The notes: a model not told the origin generated them from the sequence alone. A stretch of 63,351 nt of DNA from Muribaculaceae bacterium (GCA_017454355.1 JAFTDD010000007.1:1-63351); one strand, 5' to 3'. Positions 18,907 through 27,599 are shown, numbered from the stretch's first letter. Numbers and translations are program-made.

Positions 18907-19263
18907 TCTTTCTACAAATCTAAATCCGCAACCATGAATATGCTCACGAAAATCTCCGAAAAATCCCGAATAAGAATCTCTCGTAAATTTACGTAAATTA
19001 TCGTAAATATTTTATTTTCAAATTTTATCGCCAATTTTTAATTTACGTGAGTTTACGAAAATTTACGAGATAAAATAATTGTCGAGAATTTTTGAGCGAG
19101 AAATATCGAGTTGCGGAATTTAGGTACAAAGATAATATTTTTTTCACAACGTTCTGTCATAACCGTCAGTTTTTTGCAATATTTAAAGACAATCAAATAC
19201 AATCAAGAACAATCTTCTTGCCTTCAACATTGTTTTTCATCGTATTTAATTGTTTAAAATATG
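18891..19263. other. AT-rich gap with TTTACG words; no gene seen
   Basis: Contains the nadE promoter (18916-18923, minus), palindromic TTTACGTAAATT words (18985-19075) also seen near 27620 and 63230, and an imperfect inverted repeat (19178-19213 with 19227-19262). A 67-codon frame at 19092-19295 lacks coding character. Confidence 0.6.
18916..18923 (-). promoter_or_regulatory. -7 element of nadE
   Basis: TAGATTTG on the minus strand, 26 bases upstream of the ATG, matches TAnnTTTG. Confidence 0.5.
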
Positions 19264-19442
19264 GAGTCCACTGCAAAAAGTCGGTCAAAATTTAAACATG
19301 AATTACCATAAATTATCCATGAATTTTTATTCCAAATATTATAATTAAAATTCATAATTTATGAATAATTAATGGATAATTTATGGAAATTAATGTTCAA
19401 AAATTTTGTTGCAACAGATGTAATACTTTTTACAGTGGACTC
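19264..19442. mobile_element. 179-base MITE-like element
   Basis: The ends are 18-base inverted repeats, GAGTCCACTG(C/T)AAAAAGT, with one mismatch (19264-19281 and 19425-19442). The interior is AT-rich with a second perfect inverted pair (19306-19320 with 19372-19386). No transposase frame and no obvious target duplication. It ends 20 bases before the -33 element of the next gene. Confidence 0.6.
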
Positions 19443-19462
19443 GATAATTTAGGTTCTCAATT

Positions 19463-19492
19463 TTGCGGTAATAGGTGTTTTTTGTAATTTTG
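19463..19492 (+). promoter_or_regulatory. Promoter of the double TonB-C gene
   Basis: TTG (19463-19465), 19 bases, TAATTTTG (19485-19492): full consensus spacing, about 60 bases upstream of the ATG at 19555. Confidence 0.7.
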
Positions 19493-19554
19493 CTTGTTAA
19501 ATTGAAATATTCATTCTATAAATAGTCCACGGTCAACGGTTAATCCTTCAATCG

Positions 19555-20349
19555 ATGAAACGTTTTCCATTGTTCATTCTGCTTATAGCGGCTTTTGTCT
19601 GCATGGCGGCTACTGCTGACGAGGATCCGGTATTCTATAGTGCCGATGAGCAGCCTCAGTTTCCGGGTGGTAACACCGAACTTTTAAGCCGTATTGCATC
19701 GCGTCTGGTCTTCACGCGTGAGATGGTTGATAGTTCGGTGAGCGGTCGGATGGTACTTCAGTTCATCGTGCGTCGCAACGGAAACATTGATAGCGTCCGC
19801 GTTCTCAAACCATTGCATCACCTGCTTGATAGTCAAGCCGCCGCTGCCTGCAGTGAGTTGACCGGTTTCATACCCGGCAAGTCAGATGGCAAGCCGGTTT
19901 CGATGTGGTACACCCTGCCCGTGCCCATCACGATACCCGATAATGCGGATGTCATCGACAATGCTACGCTCATCGATGATGTTTACCTCTCTTACGAGGA
20001 CACCCCGGCGATGTTGGATTCACTGTATGATGGCGGCATGAATGCTCTGGTGCGTTACCTTGCCATGAACATGAACTATCCCGAAGAGGCGGCTATGCAG
20101 AACCTTCAGGGTAAAGTAGTGGTGCGCTTCGCTGTCAATCGTCAGGGACAAATCACTTATGTCCGTACCATTCTTTCCGTACACCCGCTGCTTGATCGCG
20201 AGGCTGAGAGAGTCTGCCGCTCAATCCCGCAGCGCTTCAAGCCCTATATTGATGAGAAAGGTGAGGCGCATGTCGTCTGGTTCACGCTTCCCGTCACTTT
20301 TGCTCTGCAAAACGGCGCGGTCCCGCCCTGCGGCATCATTCGCCACTAG
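19555..20349 (+). CDS. Secreted protein with two TonB C-terminal-like domains
   Basis: A 264-residue protein with a signal peptide instead of the usual TonB transmembrane anchor and Pro-rich spacer. Two TonB_C-like domains follow, residues about 30-130 (QPQFPGG, GRMVLQFIVRRNGNIDSVRV) and about 165-255 (NMNYPEEA, GKVVVRFAVNRQGQITYVRT), each with the YP/FPGG entry and VxFxVxxxGxI signature. Energy transduction needs a membrane anchor, so this one may act as a periplasmic adaptor; that is inference. Single gene with its own promoter at 19463-19492. Confidence 0.85.
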   Translation: MKRFPLFILLIAAFVCMAATADEDPVFYSADEQPQFPGGNTELLSRIASRLVFTREMVDSSVSGRMVLQFIVRRNGNIDSVRVLKPLHHLLDSQAAAACSELTGFIPGKSDGKPVSMWYTLPVPITIPDNADVIDNATLIDDVYLSYEDTPAMLDSLYDGGMNALVRYLAMNMNYPEEAAMQNLQGKVVVRFAVNRQGQITYVRTILSVHPLLDREAERVCRSIPQRFKPYIDEKGEAHVVWFTLPVTFALQNGAVPPCGIIRH

Positions 20350-20603
20350 CCCAAAACGAAAAACAAAAAACGAAAAAACAGATTATTGTAGGATCCGCCC
20401 TTGCCCTGGCCGCGTGCCTCAACGTTTTTTTAACATTAAGATCCATTAATATCCATTAATTGCGTTATTGTAGGGCCTGGCCTTGGCCTGGCCGCGTGCA
20501 ATCCTCCCCCCAACCCCTCCTAAAGGATGGGGAACGAAAAACTGATTATTGTAGGGCCTTGCCGCGAGCAGCGACTTTTTGGACTGGACTCAGTGATAAT
20601 TTT
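20350..20603. repeat. Gap with three degenerate TTGTAGGGCC...GGCCGCGTGC repeats
   Basis: Diverged copies start near 20382, 20466 and 20545, each with ATTGTAGG followed by CCTTGGCC-type words. No gene is seen. Related words (GGCCAGGCCCTACAA) are at 23799-23824. Confidence 0.55.
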
Positions 20604-21023
20604 GGCTCTGTAACGTTTTGTGTGGATATTTATAACATCCCCTTCTATTATTTTAAATAGGATTATATTCTACTCTGGCGTACGGCTCTAATTATTGAGT
20701 ATGGAGGCGACAACCTGCCTTGGCAGGTTGCACAAACCTCGTCAGAGGTTTTACCGAAACCCCAGGTTGGCGCCGCAGGCGACTACCTGGGGGAATACGG
20801 TGAATATGAGAACACTACCTCGCAGAGGTTGTACCATCCCGCCTGGACGTGTGCAACCTCTGCGAGGTAGGCGCCTGAGTGTAGAGCCTCTTCAACCCCC
20901 AGGTAGTCACTTCGTTCCAACCTGGGGTTTTTGTAAAACCCACTTCGTGGGTTCGTGCAACCCGCCGGAAACGGCGGGTTGTCGGCTTGGCTCTCCGCTA
21001 CCCACACAAAACGTTACAGAGCC
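20604..21023. mobile_element. 420-base non-autonomous transposon with 22-base TIRs and 8-base target duplication
   Basis: Perfect 22-base terminal inverted repeats beginning GGCTCTGTAACGTTTTGTG occupy 20604-20625 and 21002-21023. The element is flanked on both sides by ATAATTTT (20596-20603 and 21024-21031), an exact 8-base target-site duplication. It carries no transposase, and the interior is mostly composite palindrome copy B. GG-starting ends with an AT-rich 8-base duplication fit ISL3-family mobilisation; that family assignment is inferred. Confidence 0.85.
20711..20981. repeat. Composite palindromic element, copy B
   Basis: Same hairpin order as copy A: 20711-20730, 20734-20751, 20760-20792, central stem 20815-20831 with 20854-20870, 20897-20927, 20937-20953 and 20958-20981. 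Stem sequences differ from copy A but pairing is kept, for example CAACCTGC/GCAGGTTG against CAACCCGCC/GGCGGGTTG. It lies inside the transposon-like element. Confidence 0.85.
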
Positions 21024-21041
21024 ATAATTTTGTTCTCAATT

Positions 21042-21072
21042 TTGCTGTAATCAAAATTTTTGAGTAACTTTG
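21042..21072 (+). promoter_or_regulatory. Promoter of the leader RNA and TpLRR gene
   Basis: TTG (21042-21044), 20 bases, TAACTTTG (21065-21072). Transcription should begin near 21079, leaving about 300 untranslated bases before the ATG at 21385. Confidence 0.7.
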
Positions 21073-21111
21073 CAACGTCATGCGGAGAGCCGCTGACGTT
21101 AACATCGTTGT

Positions 21112-21317
21112 AAAAGCGTTTCTTGCGTATCCTTTCTTTCGAAATCGCCAGTTTCAAGATACAGTAGGGTAGCAGTCACAAACGCTTCATGCTTGCTTTA
21201 TATCCCACCCCGAAGCAAGGGGCAAATATAGGGCAATGCGTGGGGTGGGCTGTTTATTACTGTATAGGTGTTTGGCGATACCCGAAAGAAGATAAACAGG
21301 ACTGTCCTCACGCTTTT
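21112..21317 (+). ncRNA. Candidate structured leader RNA with pseudoknot
   Basis: Nested helices can be drawn by hand: 21112-21119 with 21310-21317 (8 bp), 21135-21141 with 21283-21289 plus 21144-21149 with 21274-21279, and 21159-21166 with 21258-21265 (8 bp). Inside, 21192-21198 pairs with 21213-21219, and 21204-21211 pairs with 21242-21249 (CCCACCCC/GGGGTGGG); these two cross, giving a pseudoknot. The region follows a good promoter and precedes a surface-protein gene. It could be a riboregulator or a separate small RNA. A 69-codon frame (21189-21398) overlaps it and the next gene start. I cannot name a known class. Confidence 0.6.
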
Positions 21318-21384
21318 CTTTTACTCACAATTCAACAAATAGCTGCGACGACGCAGAGGACCGTCGCCCGGCACCCTTACGCCT

Positions 21385-23400
21385 ATGCGACACGTTAAAC
21401 TACCATCTGGATTGGCGAGCCTCATGTTTGCTCTCGCCGCTCTGCTCGCCACCGCCCTCCCGTCCGCCGCCTACGACTTCATGGTCAACGGCCTCTGCTA
21501 CAACTACAACAGCGACGGCAACTCAGTGACAGTGACATACCAAGAACGTTGGTCAAATTATAGTTTACTAAGCGGTGCGCTGACAATCCCCTCATCGGTC
21601 ACTAGTGATGGTACATCATACACAGTGACCAAAATCGGTGCATACGCATTAAGTGGCTGCAGTGGCTTGACGAGCGTCACCATTCCCAACTCGGTGACCT
21701 TCATCGGTGACGACGCATTCTCCGGCTGTAGCGGCTTGACGAACGTCACCATCCCTAACTCGGTCACTGAAATCGACTACGCGACGTTCCGCGGCTGCAG
21801 CGGCTTGACGAGTGTCACCATTCCCAACTCAGTGACCTACGTCGGCAGCTTTGCGTTCGAGGGCTGCAGCGGCTTGACGAGCGTCACATGGAATGCCAAG
21901 AATTGCGGCGGCGCTCCGGACGCTCCGTTCAAGGACTTAACCAATATAACGGCATTTGAGTTCGGCAGTGAAGTGGAAAAGATTCCTTCAGGAATTTGCT
22001 CCGGATTGACCGGCCTGACGAGCGTCACCATTCCCAACTCGGTGAGAGAAATTGGTAAAAAGGCGTTCTACGGCTGCACTGGCTTAACGCGCGTCACCAT
22101 CGGCAATTCGGTGACCAGCATCGGTGGTGGCGCGTTCTCTGGTTGCAGCGGCTTGACGAGCGTCACCATCCCCAACTCGGTCAACAAAATCGACTACATG
22201 GCGTTCTCCGGCTGCAGCGGCTTGACGAGCGTGACCATTCCCAACTCGGTGACCGAAATCGGCGAAAGCGCTTTTGAGAACTGCACCGGCTTGACGAGCG
22301 TCACCATTCCCAACTCGGTGACCGAAATCGGCGAATATGCGTTCCGCGGCTGCAGCGGCCTTACGAGTATCACCATCCCCAACTCGGTGACCGAAATCGG
22401 CTACGAAGCGTTCTCCGGCTGCAGCGGCTTGACGAGCGTTATCATCCCAAACTCAGTCTCCACCATCGGTAGCGGGGCGTTTGCCTACTGCGGCGGCTTG
22501 TCGAGCATCGCCGTCGAATCAGGAAATCCGGAATATGACTCCCGCGACAACTGCAACGCCATTATCGAAACCGCTACTAACACGCTGATTACCGGATGTA
22601 TGACCACAACCATTCCCATCTCGGTAACCTCTATCGACTACGACGCGTTCGCTGGTTGCACCGGCTTGACGAGCGTTACCATCCACAAATTGGTAACCGA
22701 AATCGGCGGTGGGACTTTCGCAGGTTGCACCGGATTGACGAGCATAGTTGTCGAATCCGGAAATTCAGTATATGATTCTCGCGACAACTGCAACGCAATT
22801 ATCGAAACTGCGTACAATACGCTGATTGCCGGGTGCATGACCACCACCATCCCAAACTCGGTAACCTCAATCGGCGGCCGCGCATTCTCCGGCTGCAGCG
22901 GCCTAACGAGCATCACCATCCCCAACTCGGTCACCGAAATCGGCTACGGAGCGTTCTACGGCTGCAGCAGCTTGACGAGCGTCACCATCCCCAACTCGGT
23001 GAGATATATTGGAGATGAAACATTCTACGGCTGTAGCGGTTTGGAGAATATATATAGCCATATATCTGAACCTTTTGGGAGCTTTCAATGGGGCAACCAT
23101 TACAGTCAAAACGTGTTCTATGGTGTTCCGACATCAACGTGCGTGTTGCATGTGCCGAAGGGTAAGGTGGACGAATATAGGGATATAAAGCATTGGAGAG
23201 AGTTTGCCAATATCGTTGACGACATCGTTGACGAAACCAAGGATGTGAACGCGGACGGTATGGTCGACGTGGGTGACGTGAACGCAGTGTTGAGCAACAT
23301 TTTGGCCGGTGGCGCTGACGCGACATTTGACGTCAACGGCGATGGTAACGTTGACGTTGGCGACGTGAACACTATTCTGCAAGAGATTCTCGCCAAATAA
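21385..23400 (+). CDS. TpLRR (BspA-type LRR_5) secreted protein with C-terminal dockerin
   Basis: A 671-residue protein with a signal peptide (about 28 residues) and some twenty 23-residue repeats of the form GCSGLTSVTIPNSVTEIG-AF. A longer insert, VESGNxxYDSRDNCNAIIET, occurs twice. Residues about 618-671 are a type I dockerin: two calcium-loop repeats, DVNADGMVDVGDVNAVL and DVNGDGNVDVGDVNTIL. TpLRR domains mediate adhesion and dockerins bind cohesins; a surface-assembled adhesin is inferred. No cohesin gene is in the window. The highly similar repeats invite recombination. A 300-base structured leader precedes it. Confidence 0.92.
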   Translation: MRHVKLPSGLASLMFALAALLATALPSAAYDFMVNGLCYNYNSDGNSVTVTYQERWSNYSLLSGALTIPSSVTSDGTSYTVTKIGAYALSGCSGLTSVTIPNSVTFIGDDAFSGCSGLTNVTIPNSVTEIDYATFRGCSGLTSVTIPNSVTYVGSFAFEGCSGLTSVTWNAKNCGGAPDAPFKDLTNITAFEFGSEVEKIPSGICSGLTGLTSVTIPNSVREIGKKAFYGCTGLTRVTIGNSVTSIGGGAFSGCSGLTSVTIPNSVNKIDYMAFSGCSGLTSVTIPNSVTEIGESAFENCTGLTSVTIPNSVTEIGEYAFRGCSGLTSITIPNSVTEIGYEAFSGCSGLTSVIIPNSVSTIGSGAFAYCGGLSSIAVESGNPEYDSRDNCNAIIETATNTLITGCMTTTIPISVTSIDYDAFAGCTGLTSVTIHKLVTEIGGGTFAGCTGLTSIVVESGNSVYDSRDNCNAIIETAYNTLIAGCMTTTIPNSVTSIGGRAFSGCSGLTSITIPNSVTEIGYGAFYGCSSLTSVTIPNSVRYIGDETFYGCSGLENIYSHISEPFGSFQWGNHYSQNVFYGVPTSTCVLHVPKGKVDEYRDIKHWREFANIVDDIVDETKDVNADGMVDVGDVNAVLSNILAGGADATFDVNGDGNVDVGDVNTILQEILAK

Positions 23401-23545
23401 ATTTGCTCTTTAGAGTTTAACATGAATATCCATGAATTGCGGTGTTGTAGGGAACGCACCCAGGTCGCATGCAGCGACAACGGGAACCCGTGAAGCGGGT
23501 GACAGCCCCTGACGGGGCTCGCATCGATGGGTGTATCAACGCCGA

Positions 23546-23613
23546 TTGTAGGGGCAGAATTTATTCTGCCCAACCCATGAGGCGCGTGGGCAGAATAAAT
23601 TCTGCCCCTACAA
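23546..23613. repeat. Perfect 27-base-arm hairpin (GGGGCAGAATTTATTCTGCC)
   Basis: Left arm 23546-23572 and right arm 23587-23613 are exact reverse complements around a 14-base loop. Each arm is itself nearly palindromic. It is preceded by a GCCCCTGACGGGGC palindrome (23505-23519) also found near 461-474. No gene is seen in 23401-23972. Confidence 0.9.
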
Positions 23614-23821
23614 GTCTTCGTGGGTTTCCGTCATCGTGGTGCAACGCCGCAATTAATGGATATTCATGGATATTCATGTTAAAAAAAACGTCGGGGTTCG
23701 GCCAGGCCCTACAAGTCTTTGTGGGTTTCCGTCATCGTGGTGCAACACCGCAATTAATGGATATTCATGGATATTCATGTTAAAAAACGTCGGGGTTCGG
23801 CCAGGCCAAGGCCAGGCCCTA
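23611..23821. repeat. 101-base tandem duplication
   Basis: The segment beginning CAAGTCTTCGTGGGTTTCCG at 23611 recurs from 23712 with few differences; each copy holds ATTAATGGATATTCATGG words and CGTCGGGGTTCGGCCAGGCC. Confidence 0.85.
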
Positions 23822-23841
23822 CAACAAATATACCTCAGTAA

Positions 23842-23879
23842 AAGAAGACAAGAACTCGATAATGAGTTCTTGCCTTCTT
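23842..23879 (-). terminator. Terminator-like hairpin after nifJ
   Basis: A 16-base stem (23842-23857 with 23864-23879) with one mismatch and a six-base loop, followed by TTTT on the minus strand. It lies about 94 bases past the nifJ stop. Confidence 0.65.
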
Positions 23880-23972
23880 CTTAAACCGGTACCGTTTCCT
23901 ACCGTCAATTACCGTTAAATATAATATTCACGATAATTCACGACAATTCACGGGATATGAATTACTTCGTAC

Positions 23973-26900
23973 TTACTCCTGTCCCCACTGCTGGGCGGCA
24001 AGGCGGCGGTAGTTGTTGTAGCGCCACTGCGCTGCCTGCTTGGCGGCGTCGAAGAGTTGGGCGGCCTCGTCGGGATACTGCTTGAGCACCGACGCGTAGC
24101 GCACCTCGCCCTTGAGGAACGTCTCGAAGTCATCCCACTGCGGCTCCTTGCTGTCGAGTTGGAACGGGTTCTTGCCCTCGGCCTCCAATGCGGGGTTGTA
24201 ACGCCACAGGTGCCAGTAACCGCACGCCACGGCGCGCGCCTCCTCGTCCTGACTCTTGCCCATACCGGCCTTCAAACCGTGGTTGATGCACGGAGCGTAG
24301 GCGATGATGAGCGACGGGCCGTCGTAGGCCTCGGCCTCACGCAGCGCTTTGAGAGTCTGGGCGTTGTCGGCACCCATCGCAATCTGGGCGACGTAGACGT
24401 AGCCGTAGGTGGTCGCAATCAGGCCGAGGTCTTTCTTGCGCACGCGCTTGCCCGCGGCGGCAAACTTGGCGATGGCACCAATCGGCGTCGCCTTGGACGA
24501 CTGGCCGCCGGTGTTGCTGTACACCTCGGTGTCAAGCACGAGGATGTTGACATTCTTACCGCTGGCAATCACGTGGTCGAGGCCGCCGAAGCCGATGTCA
24601 TAACTGGCACCGTCACCGCCCACGATCCACTGTGAGCGTTTGACCAGGAATTGGCCAAGTTCGCGCACCGCCACATCGGCCGGCACATCGCTGTGCTCGA
24701 TGGCGGCGAGAATGCGGTCGGCGAGTTCGCGGCTCTTCGGGCCGTCGTTGAAGTTCTCAAGCCACTCGCTGTAGAGAGCCTTGACGTCGCCGGCAACGGT
24801 GTCGGCACTGACGGCCTCCTCCACGAGAGCCTTGACGCGGTCGCGCATCTTCTCGTCGGCAATAGCCATACCCATGCCGAACTCGCAGAAGTCCTCAAAC
24901 AGCGAGTTGGCCCATGCCGGACCGTGTCCCTTGTCGTTGGTGCGGTAAGGCGTTGACGGCACGCTGGCCGAGTAAATCGAACTGCAACCGGTGGCGTTGG
25001 CAACCATCTCGCGGTCGCCAAACAACTGAGAAATCAGTTTCAGGTAAGGCGTTTCGCCGCAACCCGAGCAAGCGCCCGAGAACTCAAAGAGCGGAGTGGC
25101 AAACTGCGAGTTCTTGACGTTGGCGCGGATGTCGAGCAGATGTTGCTTGGTGGTGACGTTCTTGATGGCGTAGTGCCAAAGTTTCTGGTCCTCCTCGTGA
25201 CCCATCAGCGGCACCATCTCGAGAGCCTTTGCGCCACGGCGTCCCGGACAGACGTCCACACAGTTGCCGCAGCCCAGGCAGTCGAGCACGTCGACGACCT
25301 GAACGAATGTCAGTCCCTCGAGACCCTTGCCGATGGCCTTGAGTTTATCCTCGGCCTTGAACGGCGACGCCGCAGCCTCGGCCTCGTCCATCAAGAACGG
25401 ACGGATGGCGGCGTGAGGACAGACGTAGGCACACTTGTTACACTGGATACAGTTCTCGGCATTCCACAACGGGACAAACGTGGCCACGCCGCGTTTCTCA
25501 TAGGCGGCAGTGCCCGGGTCCCATGTGCCGTCCTCGCGACCGGCAAACGCCGACACGGGCAGCAGGTCACCGTCCTGGGCGTTGATGGGGCGCACCACGT
25601 TGTTGACAAATGCCGGAGCGTCGTCGTGGGCCTCGCCCTCGGGCAGCAACTGGCTCCACGCGGGATCTACGGTCAGACGCTCGTACTCGCCTCCGCGGTC
25701 CACAGCCTGATAGTTCTTGTTGACAACATCCTCGCCCTTGCGGCCATAACTCTTGACGATGAACTTCTTCATCTGCTCGATAGCCAACTCAACGGGAATC
25801 ACGCCGGTGATGCGGAAGAACGCGCTCTGCAGGATGGTGTTGGTGCGGTTGCCGAGGCCAATCTCCTGCGCAATCTTGGTGGCGTTGATAAAGTAGACGG
25901 TGATGTTGTTGTCGGCAAAGTATTTTTTCACCTTTGCAGGCAGATTCTTGGCCAACTGCTCGGCGTCCCACACGGTGTTGAGCAGGAATGTGCCGCCGCG
26001 CTGCAGGCCGCGTGTCACATCATACATGTGGAGGTAGGCCTGGACGTGGCATGCCACGAAGTTGGGCGTGGTCACGAGATAGGTGCTGCGGATGGGCTCG
26101 TCGCCAAAACGCAGGTGAGAGCAGGTGAAGCCGCCACTCTTCTTCGAGTCGTAGGAGAAATATGCCTGGCAATACTTGTCGGTGTTCTCACCGATAATCT
26201 TCACCGAGTTCTTGTTGGCGCCCACAGTGCCGTCGGCCCCCAAACCATAGAACTTGGCCTGGAAGATGCCGCTGCCGCCCATGGCAACCTCTTCCTTCAT
26301 CGGCAGCGATGTGAAAGTCACATCGTCCTCGATGCCGATGGTAAACTGGTTCTTGGGCACGGGCAGCGCCAGGTTCTCAAAGACAGCGAGAATTTGGGCC
26401 GGAGTGGTGTCTTTTGACCCGAGGCCGTAGCGTCCGCCCACGATGAGCGGGGCGTTCTCGTTGCCGTAGAAGCAGTCCTTCACGTCGAGGTAGAGAGGCT
26501 CGCCGGTTGCGCCGGGCTCCTTGGTGCGGTCGAGCACAGCGATGCGCTTGGCGGTGCTGGGCACGGCGGCCAGGAAGTGGCGTGCCGAGAATGGACGGTA
26601 GAGGTGGACGGCCACCAGACCAACCTTCTCGCCCTGGGCCATCAGGTGGTCGATGGTCTCGCGGATGGCCTCGGTGACCGAGCCCATGGCGATAATCACG
26701 CGGTCGGCATCTTTGGCGCCATAGTAGTTGAACAGGCCATAGTTGCGTCCGGTGATTTCGTTGATTTTCTTCATATAGTCCTCCACGATGGCCGGCACGG
26801 CGGTATAGTAGTCGTTGCTCGACTCGCGGTGCTGGAAGAAGACATCTGGATTCTCGGCGGTGCCGCGTGTGACGGGCTTGTCGGGGTTCATGGCGCGGTG

Positions 26901-27518
26901 ACGGAAAGCGTTCACGGCGTCCATGTCGAGCAACGGACGCAGGTCTTCCATGTCCATCGCTTCGACCTTCTGAATCTCGTGAGAGGTGCGGAAGCCATCA
27001 AAGAAGTTGACAAACGGCACGCGCCCCTTGATGGCGCTCAAGTGAGCCACAGCGGCGAGGTCCATCACCTCCTGCACACTGCCCTCGGCAAGCATTGCGA
27101 AGCCCGTTTGTCGCGTGGCCATCACGTCTTGGTGATCGCCAAAGATGCACAACGTGTGGCTGGCCAAAGTGCGGGCCGACACGTGGAAGACGCCGGGCAG
27201 CAACTCGCCGGCAATCTTGTACATGTTGGGAATCATCAGCAGCAAGCCCTGGCTGGCGGTGTAGGTCGTTGTCAACGCGCCGGCCTGCAGCGAGCCGTGG
27301 ACGGCACCGGCCGCACCGGCCTCGCTCTGCATCTCCTGCACTGTCACCGTCTCGCCAAACAGGTTCTTGCGACCCGCGGCCGCCCACTCGTCAACGTGCT
27401 CGGCCATCGTTGATGACGGCGTGATGGGGTAAATCGCTGCCACATCAGTAAACATATAACTGATGTGTGCGGCGGCTTGGTTGCCATCACACGTCATGAA
27501 TTTCTTTTCCTTGCTCAT
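23973..27518 (-). CDS. nifJ: Pyruvate:ferredoxin (flavodoxin) oxidoreductase
   Basis: A single-chain 1181-residue PFOR converting pyruvate and CoA to acetyl-CoA, CO2 and reduced ferredoxin in the cytoplasm. The N-terminal pyrimidine-binding domain begins FMTCDGNQAAAHISYMFTD. Two [4Fe-4S] motifs are at about residues 685-700 (CIQCNKCAYVCP) and 745-760 (CLGCGNCVDVCP); the proximal cluster Cys pair is in SGACSGCGETPY near 818. The thiamine diphosphate site reads GGDGASYDIGFGG near 966. Length is typical. It stands alone behind a promoter at 27592-27599 and fits an obligate fermenter. Confidence 0.97.
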   Translation of the reverse strand: MSKEKKFMTCDGNQAAAHISYMFTDVAAIYPITPSSTMAEHVDEWAAAGRKNLFGETVTVQEMQSEAGAAGAVHGSLQAGALTTTYTASQGLLLMIPNMYKIAGELLPGVFHVSARTLASHTLCIFGDHQDVMATRQTGFAMLAEGSVQEVMDLAAVAHLSAIKGRVPFVNFFDGFRTSHEIQKVEAMDMEDLRPLLDMDAVNAFRHRAMNPDKPVTRGTAENPDVFFQHRESSNDYYTAVPAIVEDYMKKINEITGRNYGLFNYYGAKDADRVIIAMGSVTEAIRETIDHLMAQGEKVGLVAVHLYRPFSARHFLAAVPSTAKRIAVLDRTKEPGATGEPLYLDVKDCFYGNENAPLIVGGRYGLGSKDTTPAQILAVFENLALPVPKNQFTIGIEDDVTFTSLPMKEEVAMGGSGIFQAKFYGLGADGTVGANKNSVKIIGENTDKYCQAYFSYDSKKSGGFTCSHLRFGDEPIRSTYLVTTPNFVACHVQAYLHMYDVTRGLQRGGTFLLNTVWDAEQLAKNLPAKVKKYFADNNITVYFINATKIAQEIGLGNRTNTILQSAFFRITGVIPVELAIEQMKKFIVKSYGRKGEDVVNKNYQAVDRGGEYERLTVDPAWSQLLPEGEAHDDAPAFVNNVVRPINAQDGDLLPVSAFAGREDGTWDPGTAAYEKRGVATFVPLWNAENCIQCNKCAYVCPHAAIRPFLMDEAEAAASPFKAEDKLKAIGKGLEGLTFVQVVDVLDCLGCGNCVDVCPGRRGAKALEMVPLMGHEEDQKLWHYAIKNVTTKQHLLDIRANVKNSQFATPLFEFSGACSGCGETPYLKLISQLFGDREMVANATGCSSIYSASVPSTPYRTNDKGHGPAWANSLFEDFCEFGMGMAIADEKMRDRVKALVEEAVSADTVAGDVKALYSEWLENFNDGPKSRELADRILAAIEHSDVPADVAVRELGQFLVKRSQWIVGGDGASYDIGFGGLDHVIASGKNVNILVLDTEVYSNTGGQSSKATPIGAIAKFAAAGKRVRKKDLGLIATTYGYVYVAQIAMGADNAQTLKALREAEAYDGPSLIIAYAPCINHGLKAGMGKSQDEEARAVACGYWHLWRYNPALEAEGKNPFQLDSKEPQWDDFETFLKGEVRYASVLKQYPDEAAQLFDAAKQAAQWRYNNYRRLAAQQWGQE

Positions 27519-27591
27519 AGCAATTTGATGAAATTGTTCTTAGTATGAATATAATAGTGTAGTTTGATAAGGCTTGTATCGTTTTAGTTTG

Positions 27592-27599
27592 CAAAGATA
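27592..27599 (-). promoter_or_regulatory. -7 element of nifJ
   Basis: TATCTTTG on the minus strand, about 74 bases before the nifJ ATG, matches TAnnTTTG. No clear -33 TTG. Confidence 0.6.

Noticed and set aside
19092-19295. 67-codon frame in the AT-rich gap
   Set aside because: Phe/Asn/Lys-rich low-complexity product overlapping the MITE-like element; no coding signs.
21189-21398. 69-codon frame overlapping the TpLRR start
   Set aside because: It lies across the helices of the structured leader; the RNA explanation fits better, though a leader peptide is not excluded.
25140-26417. 425-codon plus-strand frame in nifJ
   Set aside because: Antisense to conserved PFOR domains; an artefact of GC-rich codon usage.
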